Shown: positions 10,827 through 20,991, numbered from the stretch's first letter. The stretch: 64,000 bases of DNA from Owenia fusiformis (GCA_903813345.2 CAIIXF020000010.1:32828425-32892424); one strand, 5' to 3'. Notes: generated by a model from the letters alone, not told the origin. Translations and numbers: made by a program.

Positions 10827-11841
10827 CATCAGTGCTGATTAGCAATCTCCTAGCCTTCGTTCAGTGCAATCCGTGCCTCCTGTTTCCTCATGCAGATTGT
10901 AAATGTCCCGGGAAGTTTACCCTTGTCCAAAAGTTGACATCTTTTTAAAAATATATTTCTTAGAGTTTCCAACCAATTAAATTCATCACATTTTATTAGA
11001 TGTTTATTTCAAATGTGATTAGAATTCATTCTTACGAATATTATACGTTATTAACATATGTTAGTCAAAGATTTGGTGTCGTTGTTGTCCATTGTATTCA
11101 CGTTTTACGCGCAAAAAGCTGAACTTTTATCATTCAAACTAGTTTTACATCAAATCATTGTCAAAATAAAACTCTACTCTTCATATTACCTAATTATGGA
11201 TCAAACGGCCATGAATAATGTCGAAGTTTTCAAAACCAAACTTACACTCCCCTGCATAAGTTTGGCAACTCTAACTTTTAATTCCATCTAAATGATTCAC
11301 TGAACTAGTGCGCACAATTATCCTTAAATTGTGCCAAAAAGCGATTAAAAACGAATATAGCGAATCCTTCTACTTTTCAAATATTTCGTTATTAGATTAT
11401 TCATGTTATTTACCTAATTTTGTTGCATTCGTCTATTAGGCTTCCATTGCGGTGCAAGTAATTTCGATTTGCATTCTCCTGACTGGAGTACAAATGTAAG
11501 AAATGAGAGGAAGTAAATGTTTCCAAACCCTTTTTTTGCAACTTTGCAACTTTTCAAGTGTGAACACAAGAAGGCAACAGTCGGACACAACGGACAGTGC
11601 TACTTGAACGGCAGATCTGCATGAGCTTTTACTGTTTAGGTAAGTTATGTAGAACTTAAAGGTACGTATCACACTACCCTGCCCCTGCCCCCAAACTGTA
11701 GGCTAGCCTTTATTTCTTCAAAGGGTGCTGCAAAGAGGTTACAAACTGTGGAGAACGTTTGTTTATTTCCATAGTTCTGAAGGTACAGTATACTAGATTT
11801 TAGCTACATATATTCCAAGTGTTCCAAGTGGCCATGGCCTT
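10827..11841. other. non-coding, intron of the broken gene
   Basis: AT-rich. The minus-strand frame at 11436-11672 and the plus frame at 11058-11291 show no family motifs. Confidence 0.35.
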
Positions 11842-12097
11842 ACCTTGTTTTGTCTGATTAAGTTTTTTTCTCTGCAGATTATGCATTGTTAGGGTACCTG
11901 TAGTGATATCTGGGTGGGTGTAGAGCTCTCACCCTTGAGGAATTTTAGCAAAATGCAAAAATCCAATATGGCCGCCATAAAATCCAATATGGCCGCCATA
12001 AAACCTTTGAAATGTCATAACTTGGTTAATATTAATGATAAAAACTTGATCTTGGTGTCAATTTCTATGTTTTTGGGGTAGAGGAATTGAATGGAAA
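11842..12097 (+). repeat. left terminal inverted repeat
   Basis: Starts 'accttgttttgtctgatt' and ends near 'gaatggaaa'. It includes a tandem pair of about 20 bp, 'aatccaatatggccgccata', which may be a transposase or host-factor binding site. Confidence 0.9.
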
Positions 12098-12418
12098 TGT
12101 TACTTTTTATGATTTAATATGATATAATGAAGAAATTTGCAATTTTCACATATTTTACAAAATATTTTGGGCAGTTTATTTAAAAAGCAATACTTGTCCT
12201 TAATTTGGCTTCAAATATAATATATCATTTTAACATGACCCTTTTTGAAAACAGTGACCAGAGTTTGAACACCTATGGACAAGGTAGAGAGCCAGAATTA
12301 GAGCTTAGAAAGTAAACTTCAGTGATAATCCAACTTGATAGAGCACAATGACTGACCCCAAATCTACATGTGTGCTGATCCACAATGAAACACATGTTGT
12401 AGTCTTATAAACATTAAT

Positions 12419-12424
12419 TTTATT
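12419..12424 (-). promoter_or_regulatory. candidate poly(A) signal
   Basis: AATAAA on the minus strand about 185 bp beyond the stop of the 1467-residue ORF, still inside the transposon. Confidence 0.4.
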
Positions 12425-12606
12425 CAAGGAACGCATATTTTAAAAATGCACATGTACACAATCAATGAAAAAAGATTTAAATCAAAGGCAAAGATGTAGA
12501 GTTTTAATTACTGATCACAAAAAGATTATGTGATAATATCTAGTTTTTCAAATCTAATATAGATCATGTTCTGGGGGATCACTTATACACATTGTGTAAA
12601 GAACGT

Positions 12607-15600
12607 TTAATCGTCATTATCATCTTCCTCAGTATCAGTTTTGCCATTTTGACAACTTTCCACACATGCACAAAATACTGTGCATGATAAGTTTGATTGT
12701 TTGCAACTACATCTGTTTGATTTGCATGGGATTTGACTTTTACAGGAACACCTGATTAGTTTGAGTAGTTCGTTTGGAATCAATGGCACACCAGAAGGAA
12801 TCATCTTTGGGGTAAGCAGGTCAGAATCGTCATATTTTGTCCATCCATAGTCTGTGGGGTTCAACTCTGGTGGATGTGGGTCAAGTGAATGCAACCAAAT
12901 TGCAACCTGCAGATGAGCCCTCAATACATTTTCCTTAAATGATTCATTTGTCGGAGGTAATGAACAAATGGATGGTGCGGCAGCTTTTGTTTGCCCAACC
13001 TTCTGCATCCATGTTTTCTGCCGAGCCTCAGTTAGGGACATACATTTCGACTGTCCATAACATGCTAAGATGAATTCGGTAGCCTGGTCTTGGATATCTG
13101 CAAAGGATGCATGGCCTAAAGTCACATTTCCAAGAAGGTCCAATTTGTACTTTCCTGATCTCAGTACTTTAAGACCAGTATGTTTGCCAACACCAAAGTA
13201 GCATGCTACGGTGTCACAGCCTGTTAAAGTGTGGGTTGCAAGTAGATGCGGCATGATATCCTTGTGTTTTTCAAATGTTGCATCAATATCAATCAGAGCC
13301 CTTCCTGCTGCAGGTGATGACATGAAGACATGACATTGGAGGTTTCCGCTAGACCGGAAATGCAGCAGCAACACAAAGACGTCTGTGTCATCAGCCACAA
13401 TTAATACATTGCCATGTGTTATGCGGCATGCTTGTTGAATGATGATGAGATCAGCTTCCTCATGTGTGGTTTCCATGTCAGGTCTACTGACACAGTGTCC
13501 AGATGTTATCTCGATAGGCATTGGATCAGCCCCCGTAATAAACAGGGAGTGCTCTCTGATGTCATCATGGTGTGCAACAAGATCTTCAACAATGAGGTTT
13601 ATAAGTTGTGCTTTATTGGAAGCAACAGTGAGGATAACATTTTGTGCAGGGAGGCAAGTATTTGACTGAAGATTGAAGGTTCGACTGGCATTTTTAGCAC
13701 GAGACTGGCGGGTATGTTCTTTGATACTGTTTTTGTAGTATCTATCAAATATCAGGTAAACATCAGCTTTCTGTATCTGCCTTTGGATGTAGCCACGGAA
13801 ATTCGTAAGATATGTCTTCACTGTAGCAGCTACTGTTGGCCAAGGAACAACCCATAACACTGCACATCCATCAAGACATATAGCATCCAATGAATTTTCA
13901 ATGTGCCTGCTGGATACCTCGACCTTCAATTCATTCTTCAATTTTGATTTTGTTTTTGCAGTACGCATATGACCAGTTTTATCAAACATCGATGTAGGTA
14001 TTGGAGATAGTTCGTAGCTGAGGAGTGTTTCAGTATCTATCTCTCTGTCACTGTTGCGTAGACCCATGGTCCTGGCATATATGGCTTCTGTATTAAAAAC
14101 CTTTGCATCTTCAATTACGACATGCTTCTTCAGTGTGTCTTTAAATGTCTTCACAACCCTAGGTATTGGCTCATAAAATCCTTCAGGTAATTTCTTCTCA
14201 AAGATTTCCATCTGATTTTTCCCAAGGTCGACTGCTTGATCTACATTTGCTGATGGGTGATCGATTGCCTGTCCTGTCACAATATTGAGGAGTCCATCTG
14301 GATGTTGTGAAGGATCCAATGGGTCGATGCAGACTTGCAATTTCTGGCACAGATTATTTCGGTCCAGACTATCTGATTTCATTCGGGATACACCTTCCTC
14401 TTTGTGGTACATTTGGATTTCATGAGAAGAATCATCTCTCATGTCATTTAGTTGATTCAATACACTGTAGCATAAATGTAGACTATATGCCCAGGTTTGT
14501 AGGGTTTCAGGTTTGAGTGTTATCCCTACGATACCCCCTTTGCTGTGGCCATATCGCATGAATGTTGATTCAATTGCCATATCAGACCAAATTCCGTTGA
14601 AGATACCTGGAATATGGTGCATTGTGTGATGTCCCTTTCGAAATTCTTCTTGGATTATTTGGGGCAAGTCCTTCATGGAGAGCAAATAATTCACACCATA
14701 TCTTGCGTAGTTAATGTGTCCAGCAGCAAAGAAAAATGGTAACATTTCTTCCACAGCTGACAAATGCAAGGCCCAATCAGATTCTCTTTCAGCACGAATG
14801 TACCTCATCATCAGTAGGACTGGTTTGATGACGCAATCTATCCACAGTTTTGCAGTGCGACTTTGTGAAGCTAAGTTTTCCAGAACTTCAAAGAGGTCAT
14901 TCATGCAGGTAAGAACATGTTGTTCAAATAGAGGTCGCAGAAGTTCCTCAACAAGAAGGCGTAATGCTCGGACATTTTGGGGGTACTTTTTTCCGCTTAA
15001 CATTTTGGATACTCCTGCAAAGGCAACTCCAAGGATCTCCTCTAGACCAGAATCTGCCATTAATGTCCCGACATTGCCACAAAAACTCATCAGCAGGTGC
15101 ATTCCACCAAGACGCAAGTAAACATTATCAAACGTTCCAGGATTTCCCCATTTCACTGTATGAGCGACCCGATACAGTTGTTGATCACATGTAAAAACAA
15201 CATACTCCTGACCAACTGCTTGTGAAATCTGTTGTGCTTTGACCATGGATGTGAGAATAGTGGAAGGATCACTTGGAGGCATGTCAATCAATGGTAGATA
15301 CACTACTTTTGTTTTTGGTTGCAGAGAGTGGCCTTGTTCCCTGCATAACTTTGTATTATATCCAAGAAATTCTGGACAATCATCTTGGGAAAGGATGTCA
15401 CACATAAATTCAAAGTCATTATCATCTGAACGTTGTTTAGACACTCTCTGTAATGTCAGAAATTCGGATGATAATGCAGATATTGGTACATGAGACATAT
15501 TTGGTTGTTTTGGTCCATCGTATACCTTCAGCAGTAGGTCCTCATTGAACAGTGGCAGAGACATTTCTTCTTTTTTGAGGCGCTTAATCGTTCCTTTTGT

Positions 15601-17010
15601 GTTTTCCTCTTCTGCTTTTTCTGGCTGCAAGATGATCATGGCCAATGAGTGAGTTGATGATTTTCCGTTTGCAGAAGAAATATCTGCATCGAAATTGTCC
15701 ACAACGACCTGGACAAGTCCAGATTTGGCGTCATGAATTCCTTGTTGAGAGAGGTCCCTTGAGGCAGAAACAGCAGCCGATTTTTTGAAGCGCAAAATCT
15801 CATCATATGTACAAGTGACGAGATAATCATGGAAATGTGAAACTAGATCTTTTGAGTCACGAAGCAAAACTCCAAGTGCAATCTGAAGATTTGTCACTGT
15901 GTTTGTCAGGACACTGGTTATGATATTGCCAACAAGCAATGCTGGTAAAGTTTGGTCTAATTTTGAAGATAAGGCCTGCAATAATGCCTGTACTGTTTCT
16001 GATACAGATTCTGCTGCCTGCTGCTTGTCAATGTTGATGTTATACTGTGTTTTATCATTGGTCATGAATTTACATTCCTTCTTTATTTGTTTACTTATTG
16101 TAGTAATAGCTCTGCTTATATCATCAGAATTTTGGTCATCCTTTACAATCTTGAGAGTTTTTGCAGTGCTAGAGCGCAGTGTGATGATGCTTGCAATTCC
16201 AGGAGAGGACAAAACCAGTAGGTCACCTTGGAATATCTGTTCCAATTCAGATATAAGACCACGTCTAGAAAGGATTGTTCCATTGTGACCGACGTACTCT
16301 TGATACAGCTCAACTGAGTTCCATATACGCTCTTTGTTACAAGTAATAGTCTTAGTAACCTCACGAAGAGCATTGTCATCTGTGTCAGGTTGTCCATCAT
16401 CATCAAGGTACTTAGTCTGCATAGATCTATTTGCAAAGAAAAGATTCCTACAATCTCTATGGTAACGTGCCTCTACCGCATGGAGATCACTGAGTGCACC
16501 TAATACGCGATGCTTGACATCTTCTGCCCATTTGTCAGCACGTTCTTCACACTTGTTCAGTAAGTAATCTCTATAAGGTTGGTGTGTATGTTCAGCATGA
16601 GTAGATCTAATCATAAAGGCTGTTTTCCAGCGTGATGGGTTTCTCGGATCCCTCTCAACATCACAAAGATCGCCACAGTACAAACAGTTTGTCTTAAAAT
16701 CAAAAGGCATCTCAGAACTTCTGAAACGTTTCGATGACGTAGTTTCCTCTTTTGACAGCATTGCATTTTGATGTTTGCGGAGATTTGTAGTAGATGTATA
16801 TTTTGAGACGCAGTTCTTATGGTAGTGGATCTTCAAGTCTTTATTTGTGTCTAATTCCACTCTCAGCTGGACACATATATCATCTCCATAGTTCTCACTC
16901 GCCTTGATGATGCTAGCTATCCTTGCTTGACCTTGGTTTGTTTGGCATTTGTCTTTCTGGTTTTCACAGGCTTTTCCATAAATATCCTTGAAGATGCAAA
17001 CGTCACCCAT
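12607..17010 (-). CDS. transposon protein: zinc modules, DDE-like core, FEN/XPG-like nuclease, CXC domain
   Basis: 1467 residues, uninterrupted, ATG start at 17010. Seen: N-terminal Cys/His clusters (about 5-67, and CLYCGDLC near 109 with HRDC near 184); VDNFDAD near 437; TCDQQLY near 607; a GHINYARY...SDMAIESTFMRYG block (764-820); then LDGCAVLW (D1047), LIFDRYY (D1089), EEAD (1184-1187), DDTD (1207-1210) and LTGCD (D1266); and nine cysteines at 1421-1453 in a CxC-x5-C-x4-CxC-x6-C-x3-CxC-x3-C pattern. Known: FEN1/XPG nucleases use acidic residues in the order D, D, ExE, DxD, D with similar spacing; tesmin/TSO1 CXC domains have a near-identical cysteine pattern. Inferred: D438 or D441, D609 and E814 may form a DDE triad, and the protein mobilises the surrounding TIR element. 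An acidic tail ends the protein. Alternative: a host protein captured between inverted repeats, which I think less likely. Confidence 0.8.
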   Translation of the reverse strand: MGDVCIFKDIYGKACENQKDKCQTNQGQARIASIIKASENYGDDICVQLRVELDTNKDLKIHYHKNCVSKYTSTTNLRKHQNAMLSKEETTSSKRFRSSEMPFDFKTNCLYCGDLCDVERDPRNPSRWKTAFMIRSTHAEHTHQPYRDYLLNKCEERADKWAEDVKHRVLGALSDLHAVEARYHRDCRNLFFANRSMQTKYLDDDGQPDTDDNALREVTKTITCNKERIWNSVELYQEYVGHNGTILSRRGLISELEQIFQGDLLVLSSPGIASIITLRSSTAKTLKIVKDDQNSDDISRAITTISKQIKKECKFMTNDKTQYNINIDKQQAAESVSETVQALLQALSSKLDQTLPALLVGNIITSVLTNTVTNLQIALGVLLRDSKDLVSHFHDYLVTCTYDEILRFKKSAAVSASRDLSQQGIHDAKSGLVQVVVDNFDADISSANGKSSTHSLAMIILQPEKAEEENTKGTIKRLKKEEMSLPLFNEDLLLKVYDGPKQPNMSHVPISALSSEFLTLQRVSKQRSDDNDFEFMCDILSQDDCPEFLGYNTKLCREQGHSLQPKTKVVYLPLIDMPPSDPSTILTSMVKAQQISQAVGQEYVVFTCDQQLYRVAHTVKWGNPGTFDNVYLRLGGMHLLMSFCGNVGTLMADSGLEEILGVAFAGVSKMLSGKKYPQNVRALRLLVEELLRPLFEQHVLTCMNDLFEVLENLASQSRTAKLWIDCVIKPVLLMMRYIRAERESDWALHLSAVEEMLPFFFAAGHINYARYGVNYLLSMKDLPQIIQEEFRKGHHTMHHIPGIFNGIWSDMAIESTFMRYGHSKGGIVGITLKPETLQTWAYSLHLCYSVLNQLNDMRDDSSHEIQMYHKEEGVSRMKSDSLDRNNLCQKLQVCIDPLDPSQHPDGLLNIVTGQAIDHPSANVDQAVDLGKNQMEIFEKKLPEGFYEPIPRVVKTFKDTLKKHVVIEDAKVFNTEAIYARTMGLRNSDREIDTETLLSYELSPIPTSMFDKTGHMRTAKTKSKLKNELKVEVSSRHIENSLDAICLDGCAVLWVVPWPTVAATVKTYLTNFRGYIQRQIQKADVYLIFDRYYKNSIKEHTRQSRAKNASRTFNLQSNTCLPAQNVILTVASNKAQLINLIVEDLVAHHDDIREHSLFITGADPMPIEITSGHCVSRPDMETTHEEADLIIIQQACRITHGNVLIVADDTDVFVLLLHFRSSGNLQCHVFMSSPAAGRALIDIDATFEKHKDIMPHLLATHTLTGCDTVACYFGVGKHTGLKVLRSGKYKLDLLGNVTLGHASFADIQDQATEFILACYGQSKCMSLTEARQKTWMQKVGQTKAAAPSICSLPPTNESFKENVLRAHLQVAIWLHSLDPHPPELNPTDYGWTKYDDSDLLTPKMIPSGVPLIPNELLKLIRCSCKSQIPCKSNRCSCKQSNLSCTVFCACVESCQNGKTDTEEDDNDD

Positions 17011-17017
17011 GATTTAT

Positions 17018-17035
17018 CTGAAAAAAAGATGAAGA
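17018..17035 (-). promoter_or_regulatory. splice acceptor just upstream of the ORF start
   Basis: On the minus strand a run of pyrimidines, 'cttcatctttttttcag', ends 7 bases before the ATG at 17010. This is a strong 3' splice site and suggests a 5'-UTR intron whose first exon would lie between here and the right TIR. Confidence 0.45.
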
Positions 17036-17176
17036 TTCGAACTTCAAAAACGAAATAAGATCTGCTGAAACGTAACTGAATTGCACTAACTAAAAGATGT
17101 CTAGACCATTAACTGCAATAGTGTCAACTTACATAACCTTAAATACTCCTCATGCATCACTGATTGTAGAGTCTTG

Positions 17177-17208
17177 ATCATCATCATCATCATTATCATT
17201 ATCATCAT
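17177..17208. repeat. (atc/att)n microsatellite
   Basis: Short imperfect trinucleotide run of tcatcatcat/tattatcat type. Confidence 0.8.
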
Positions 17209-17541
17209 GAGTGTGCATTGTTGTTTTCTCTCATTAATAATCTATAATTCTTAACTAGTGCCATATTTATGATTAGTAACGTTTTTGGTTAATATCTTTA
17301 GATGGCATAGGAAAACTATGTAACCCTTTGTATTTTCCTATTAAAGAAAAGTAAAGAAAACGTTGAATGTCTTGTAAACTTAAAGGGAGAATCAGATTTA
17401 GATGGATGCAAGCTTAACAAAATTTTTTCCATTTTAGAATATTTTTGGCTCATATCATTCCTTGTCATGATGTCTGTTTTTTAAGAATCTCCAAAGTGCA
17501 CAATTTATTTAAGGAAAACAAAAGATTTTTACAATTATATA

Positions 17542-18253
17542 CAGGGTGGTCCAAAAAAGTGAACCCTTGCAACAAGCTATATTTTCCTTGATTCATTCAT
17601 GAATTGGCGCATATTATCACATTCTCAGTCTTTTATTTTGAAGAAATTACAAACATGCCTGAAATAAGATATTGTGCAAAATTTTACTTATGTGATTAAC
17701 GGAAATTGATGAATTATGCTGGATGATCCTAAATATCTTTAAGTTTAAGATTAAGTAAGTTTTCAACCCTACCATATGACAAACGAGACACTTTCATTGA
17801 TCTTTCAACAGTTAAGGGGCGTGTGACCTACACAAACGGAGGGGGGGGGGCAATGTTACCCCCTATGACCCGGAATTTGAGAAACGCTTCATATAAATAT
17901 CTTTCAAAATTCAAAAGAAAATGCAATATTCAATGTTTTGAGCCATATTTCATTAGAATTGGGCTCTGATTAATGAAGATATTGACATTTAAAAACTATA
18001 ACGGGCTATGTTGCGATTTTATATATTTTCGTCTGTGGGAACTTGGACATTTCTTTTGATTACAAAAAGTTTGCAACTAATGGAGTAGGATGCTCGAGTT
18101 TACACCATAATGTGGGGGATTCAAAACCAAACAAAGTCAGATTATAGTAATACCAGTATTTAGACCTTCCTCTACAACATGTGAAAATATGAAAGGATTT
18201 CTGGAGGTAATAAGGGAAATATAGCCCTTTGCAGGGGTTCGTTTTACCCCCTG
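17542..18253. mobile_element. nested mariner-like MITE
   Basis: TA at 17540-17541 and 18254-18255. The left end starts 'cagggtggtccaaaaaagtg' and the right end finishes 'gttttaccccctg'. The inner parts 'ttgcaacaagctatatttt' and 'aaatatagccctttgcagg' also pair. The 'cagggtg' start is typical of mariner ends. No transposase is present. It lies in the upstream part of the large transposon. Confidence 0.5.
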
Positions 18254-19131
18254 TATTATTTTTCTATAATTATTTTTACCAATTTTATTATTTGTGAATA
18301 ACACTTTCCCCCGATTTCTGCCAAAGTATAACATATCGCGGATCTTTTGGGAGATATCGTACTTGAGATTGTAAAAAATATATTGTACATGTTGCTTGCA
18401 ATATTGTCTTCCCATATTAATCTGTTTCTGCATTTAAAATTTCCTACACAGAGGCATACAATAAAATACATTTGCTATACACAAATTTGACAACAACTGA
18501 ATGATCCGAGGCAAAATATATTGTATATAAAATATAAATCATAGAACATACCAAAATACACTGCAAATACAGAACGATGACAATTGCGAGAAACACTCAA
18601 TGTCTTTTGTCAAACAACCTGCTAAAGGTGTTTCTAGCAATTGTCATTGCACCGTGTTTGACCAATATGATTTTTTAAATGTTTATGGCATCAAACTTAA
18701 GCTTACTTACCTAAATCTAAGATCGGCATTGCCCAATAATATTCAGCTCTTTTTATCCATTGTCAGCACTCGCATGTTCACTAGCTCCTATTCTACTTCC
18801 AACTCTACTATAAACCATATAGGGCTACTACTGGTAGAGTACACTAAAGGCAACAGTATGTATGCGAACGATTGCAACATTGTTGCAACATCATTACACA
18901 AGAAGTTCAGGGCAAGGGCATTTACTTACAGTAGACCAGAGACACCTTTATATGTTTAGTTTTATAACAGGAGTTTACTGATTTTTTTCATCTTAAGGAA
19001 AATACTTTCTTTACAAAGGGTCATTTGATATTTTCCATTTCCAAAGTTCACAAAACCATGAAGATCTGTGAAATTTTTGATTTAATTGTGAAAATATCCA
19101 GTCAAAACACATTCAAAACACAAAATTAATG

Positions 19132-19387
19132 TTTCCATTCGATTCCTCTACCCCAAAAACATAGAAATTGACACCAAGATCAAGTTTTTATCAATAATAT
19201 TAACCAAGTTATGACATTTCAAAGGTTTTATGGCGGCCATATTGGATTTTATGGCGGCCATATTGGATTTTTTCATTTTGCTAAAATTCCTCAAGGGTGA
19301 GAGCTCTACACCCACCCAGATATCACTACAGGTACCCTTACAATGCATAATCTGCAGAGAAAAAAACTTAATCAGACAAAACAAGGT
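19132..19387 (-). repeat. right terminal inverted repeat
   Basis: Reverse complement of 11842-12097 with four differences. The tandem 'tatggcggccatattggatt' pair is conserved. Confidence 0.9.
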
Positions 19388-19841
19388 CACTCAATTATTT
19401 ACACTTTGGCTGCCGGACTTCATGGAGCAGTTTGCAAGGTGGCAGAAAAGCCCCATGGATAACATGATTAGTAAGTCCATAACATATGGATTTACCTTAG
19501 GCATGGACCTATATCCTGTTCAATATAACGTATATAAAGGCAATCTAGGAGTATAACAAATTTCCAATGTGAATATTCAGACTTCTTCCGGTAAGTTTAG
19601 GCGGCTAATAACTATACGTGCATGACGCGTGAGATTCAAACTCAATAAAACGTGGATCTGCGCATCGATCTTTGTAACATTATTTAGATTGTCATAGATA
19701 TAATTACACTTCATTTATACAAAATTCTATATACATTATGGTAAATTAAAAGGTATAGGACTATTAAAAGTATGACTGACAAAAATACTAAATATATGCG
19801 CTTGGTCGAATTTGTGCCAAGCAATAGATTGGTTGTACACT
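19388..19841. other. non-coding, intron of the broken gene
   Basis: No recognised feature. Confidence 0.35.
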
Positions 19842-20121
19842 GTAAGACTGCACGATCAACAAAAAATCGCTTTGATATATCAAAAACAACACTCAAATAG
19901 CTCAAATGAACATTATGCAATGCCGGCTTTATTTTATGACGAGACAGATGTCCAATCTAGAAATAAAGGCATATGGGTACATAAATTCATCCATAATTAA
20001 GCATACATTGAGATAGAATAATGTTTAAAAAATGTTAAAGATTTAACTCTTTAAAGACTGGGTCAGGACCCACGTACATGGGTAAGAGGGTGCGTGGGTA
20101 GGAGGTTTTTTATACAAAGCC
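19842..20121 (-). repeat. dispersed repeat family 'ggctttgtataaaaaacc', copy 3
   Basis: Inverted partner of 10534-10826. The defined edge 'ggttttttatacaaagcc' ends at 20121. Confidence 0.65.
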
Positions 20122-20391
20122 ATCACAAATTAGCCTAATGTTTGCATGCAGGATTGTCTGATTGATCTATATATATACTTATCTGTTTAAGACCATTTGC
20201 TATATCTACTGCCTTACAGGCTCTAAAAGTTTTTTGCATTTGAGCTTTTTATCCCCGAGTTTTCAGCCATGCAAATATCAAAATTATGTAGAAACCAAAC
20301 AGTCTAGGCTTAAAAGTTGAAATAGGCCGGCCAGTTCAGAGTTAGAATATTCACATTCAAGATGTTCATACAAAAAATGATCTATACTCAC

Positions 20392-20446
20392 GATTGCTGT
20401 ACTTTTCCACTGATTTTACAGTTCTCTTTTGATTAAGCTTAGACAT
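20392..20446 (-). pseudogene. exon 1 (start exon) of the broken gene
   Basis: An ATG at 20446-20444 opens 18 codons (MSKLNQKRTVKSVEKYSN) plus one base, then a consensus gtgagt donor at 20391-20386. The next exon begins with two bases that complete the codon and lead into KWTVVRF. Confidence 0.45.
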
Positions 20447-20831
20447 TTTCTAAATCTCAATTCTTGGCGCCAATGGAATATTAGGTAAATCTAAGTAGAG
20501 GAATATATACAAAACGAAAAAAACATTTTTTTTGTAAAATATTTGACTTAAATTAAAATTCACTTGCAAATATATATATTATGTGATATGATATATGACA
20601 ATAAAATTAATAGGATTTATTTTATTATTTAAATCACCATAATCCCGTTTACTAGTATTTTCGTTTTGGCTAGACTTTACCTCTTAGACTTTTCCATTAC
20701 CGCCATTTTTGTTTTTCAACATGTTTCAGTGCCGGATATTTTAGTAAATATCACCAGTTCAATTGGAATATTTATACTCATATACCATCAATATAAAAGA
20801 ATGCTGACCACATGTTTCAAAGCTAAAATTG
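20447..20831. other. upstream flank of the start exon, nothing else recognised
   Basis: AT-rich DNA between the candidate start exon and the LTR retrotransposon. A core promoter is not evident. Confidence 0.3.
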
Positions 20832-20836
20832 AAACG

Positions 20837-20991
20837 TGTCTTAACTGCCGAGTATTCTGGGAGAACTTATGAGAACAAGACAACGCTTCAACTACAACTG
20901 TAATTTATTCAGAACTGACCAATGACGTCACTGCTATGATCACGTGACTTAAAGGGACACTATACATAGATTTACAGTATATATTATGACA
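20837..20991 (-). repeat. 3' LTR
   Basis: 155 bp, identical by eye to 25754-25908. Adjacent target duplication aaacg at 20832-20836. Confidence 0.95.

Larger units (their letters stand above)
11842..19387 (-). mobile_element. 7.5-kb DNA transposon with 256-bp TIRs and one large ORF (Academ-like candidate)
   Basis: The ends are inverted copies, 256 bp each, with four mismatches seen by eye. The only long ORF (12607-17010) lies between them on the minus strand. No clean direct target duplication is visible: the flanks are 'ggcctt' on the left and 'cactca' on the right. The 2.1 kb between the ORF start and the right TIR is non-coding and contains a nested mariner-like MITE (17542-18253). The long TIRs plus a single protein with transposase-like and nuclease-like motifs identify it as a class II element. 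Academ is the best-fitting superfamily I know (XPG-type nuclease, cysteine-rich C-terminus), but I could not test this. Confidence 0.75.
7051..20446 (-). pseudogene. broken host-type gene, at least four exons with phase-1 introns
   Basis: Four minus-strand exons can be chained: 20446-20392, 9261-9065, 7914-7873 and 7119-7051. Each has a good donor (gtgagt, gtattt, gtttgt, gtaaga) and each internal one a pyrimidine-rich tract ending in cag. Every junction is phase 1, which would be unlikely by chance. The predicted protein starts MSKLNQKRTVKSVEKYSN, continues with a KWTVVRFKDDGKLS segment, then Lys/Ser-rich linkers. It resembles the N-terminus of invertebrate proteins that carry this short conserved domain before another module, but I cannot name it. 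Exon 2 carries a frameshift and stop codons. Intron 1 holds the 7.5-kb transposon at 11842-19387 and the MITE at 9387-10251, and intron 2 holds the MITE at 8172-8920. Further 3' exons were not found. Confidence 0.45.

Noticed and set aside
14714-15121. 135-residue plus-strand frame
   Set aside because: Antisense shadow of the 1467-residue transposon protein.
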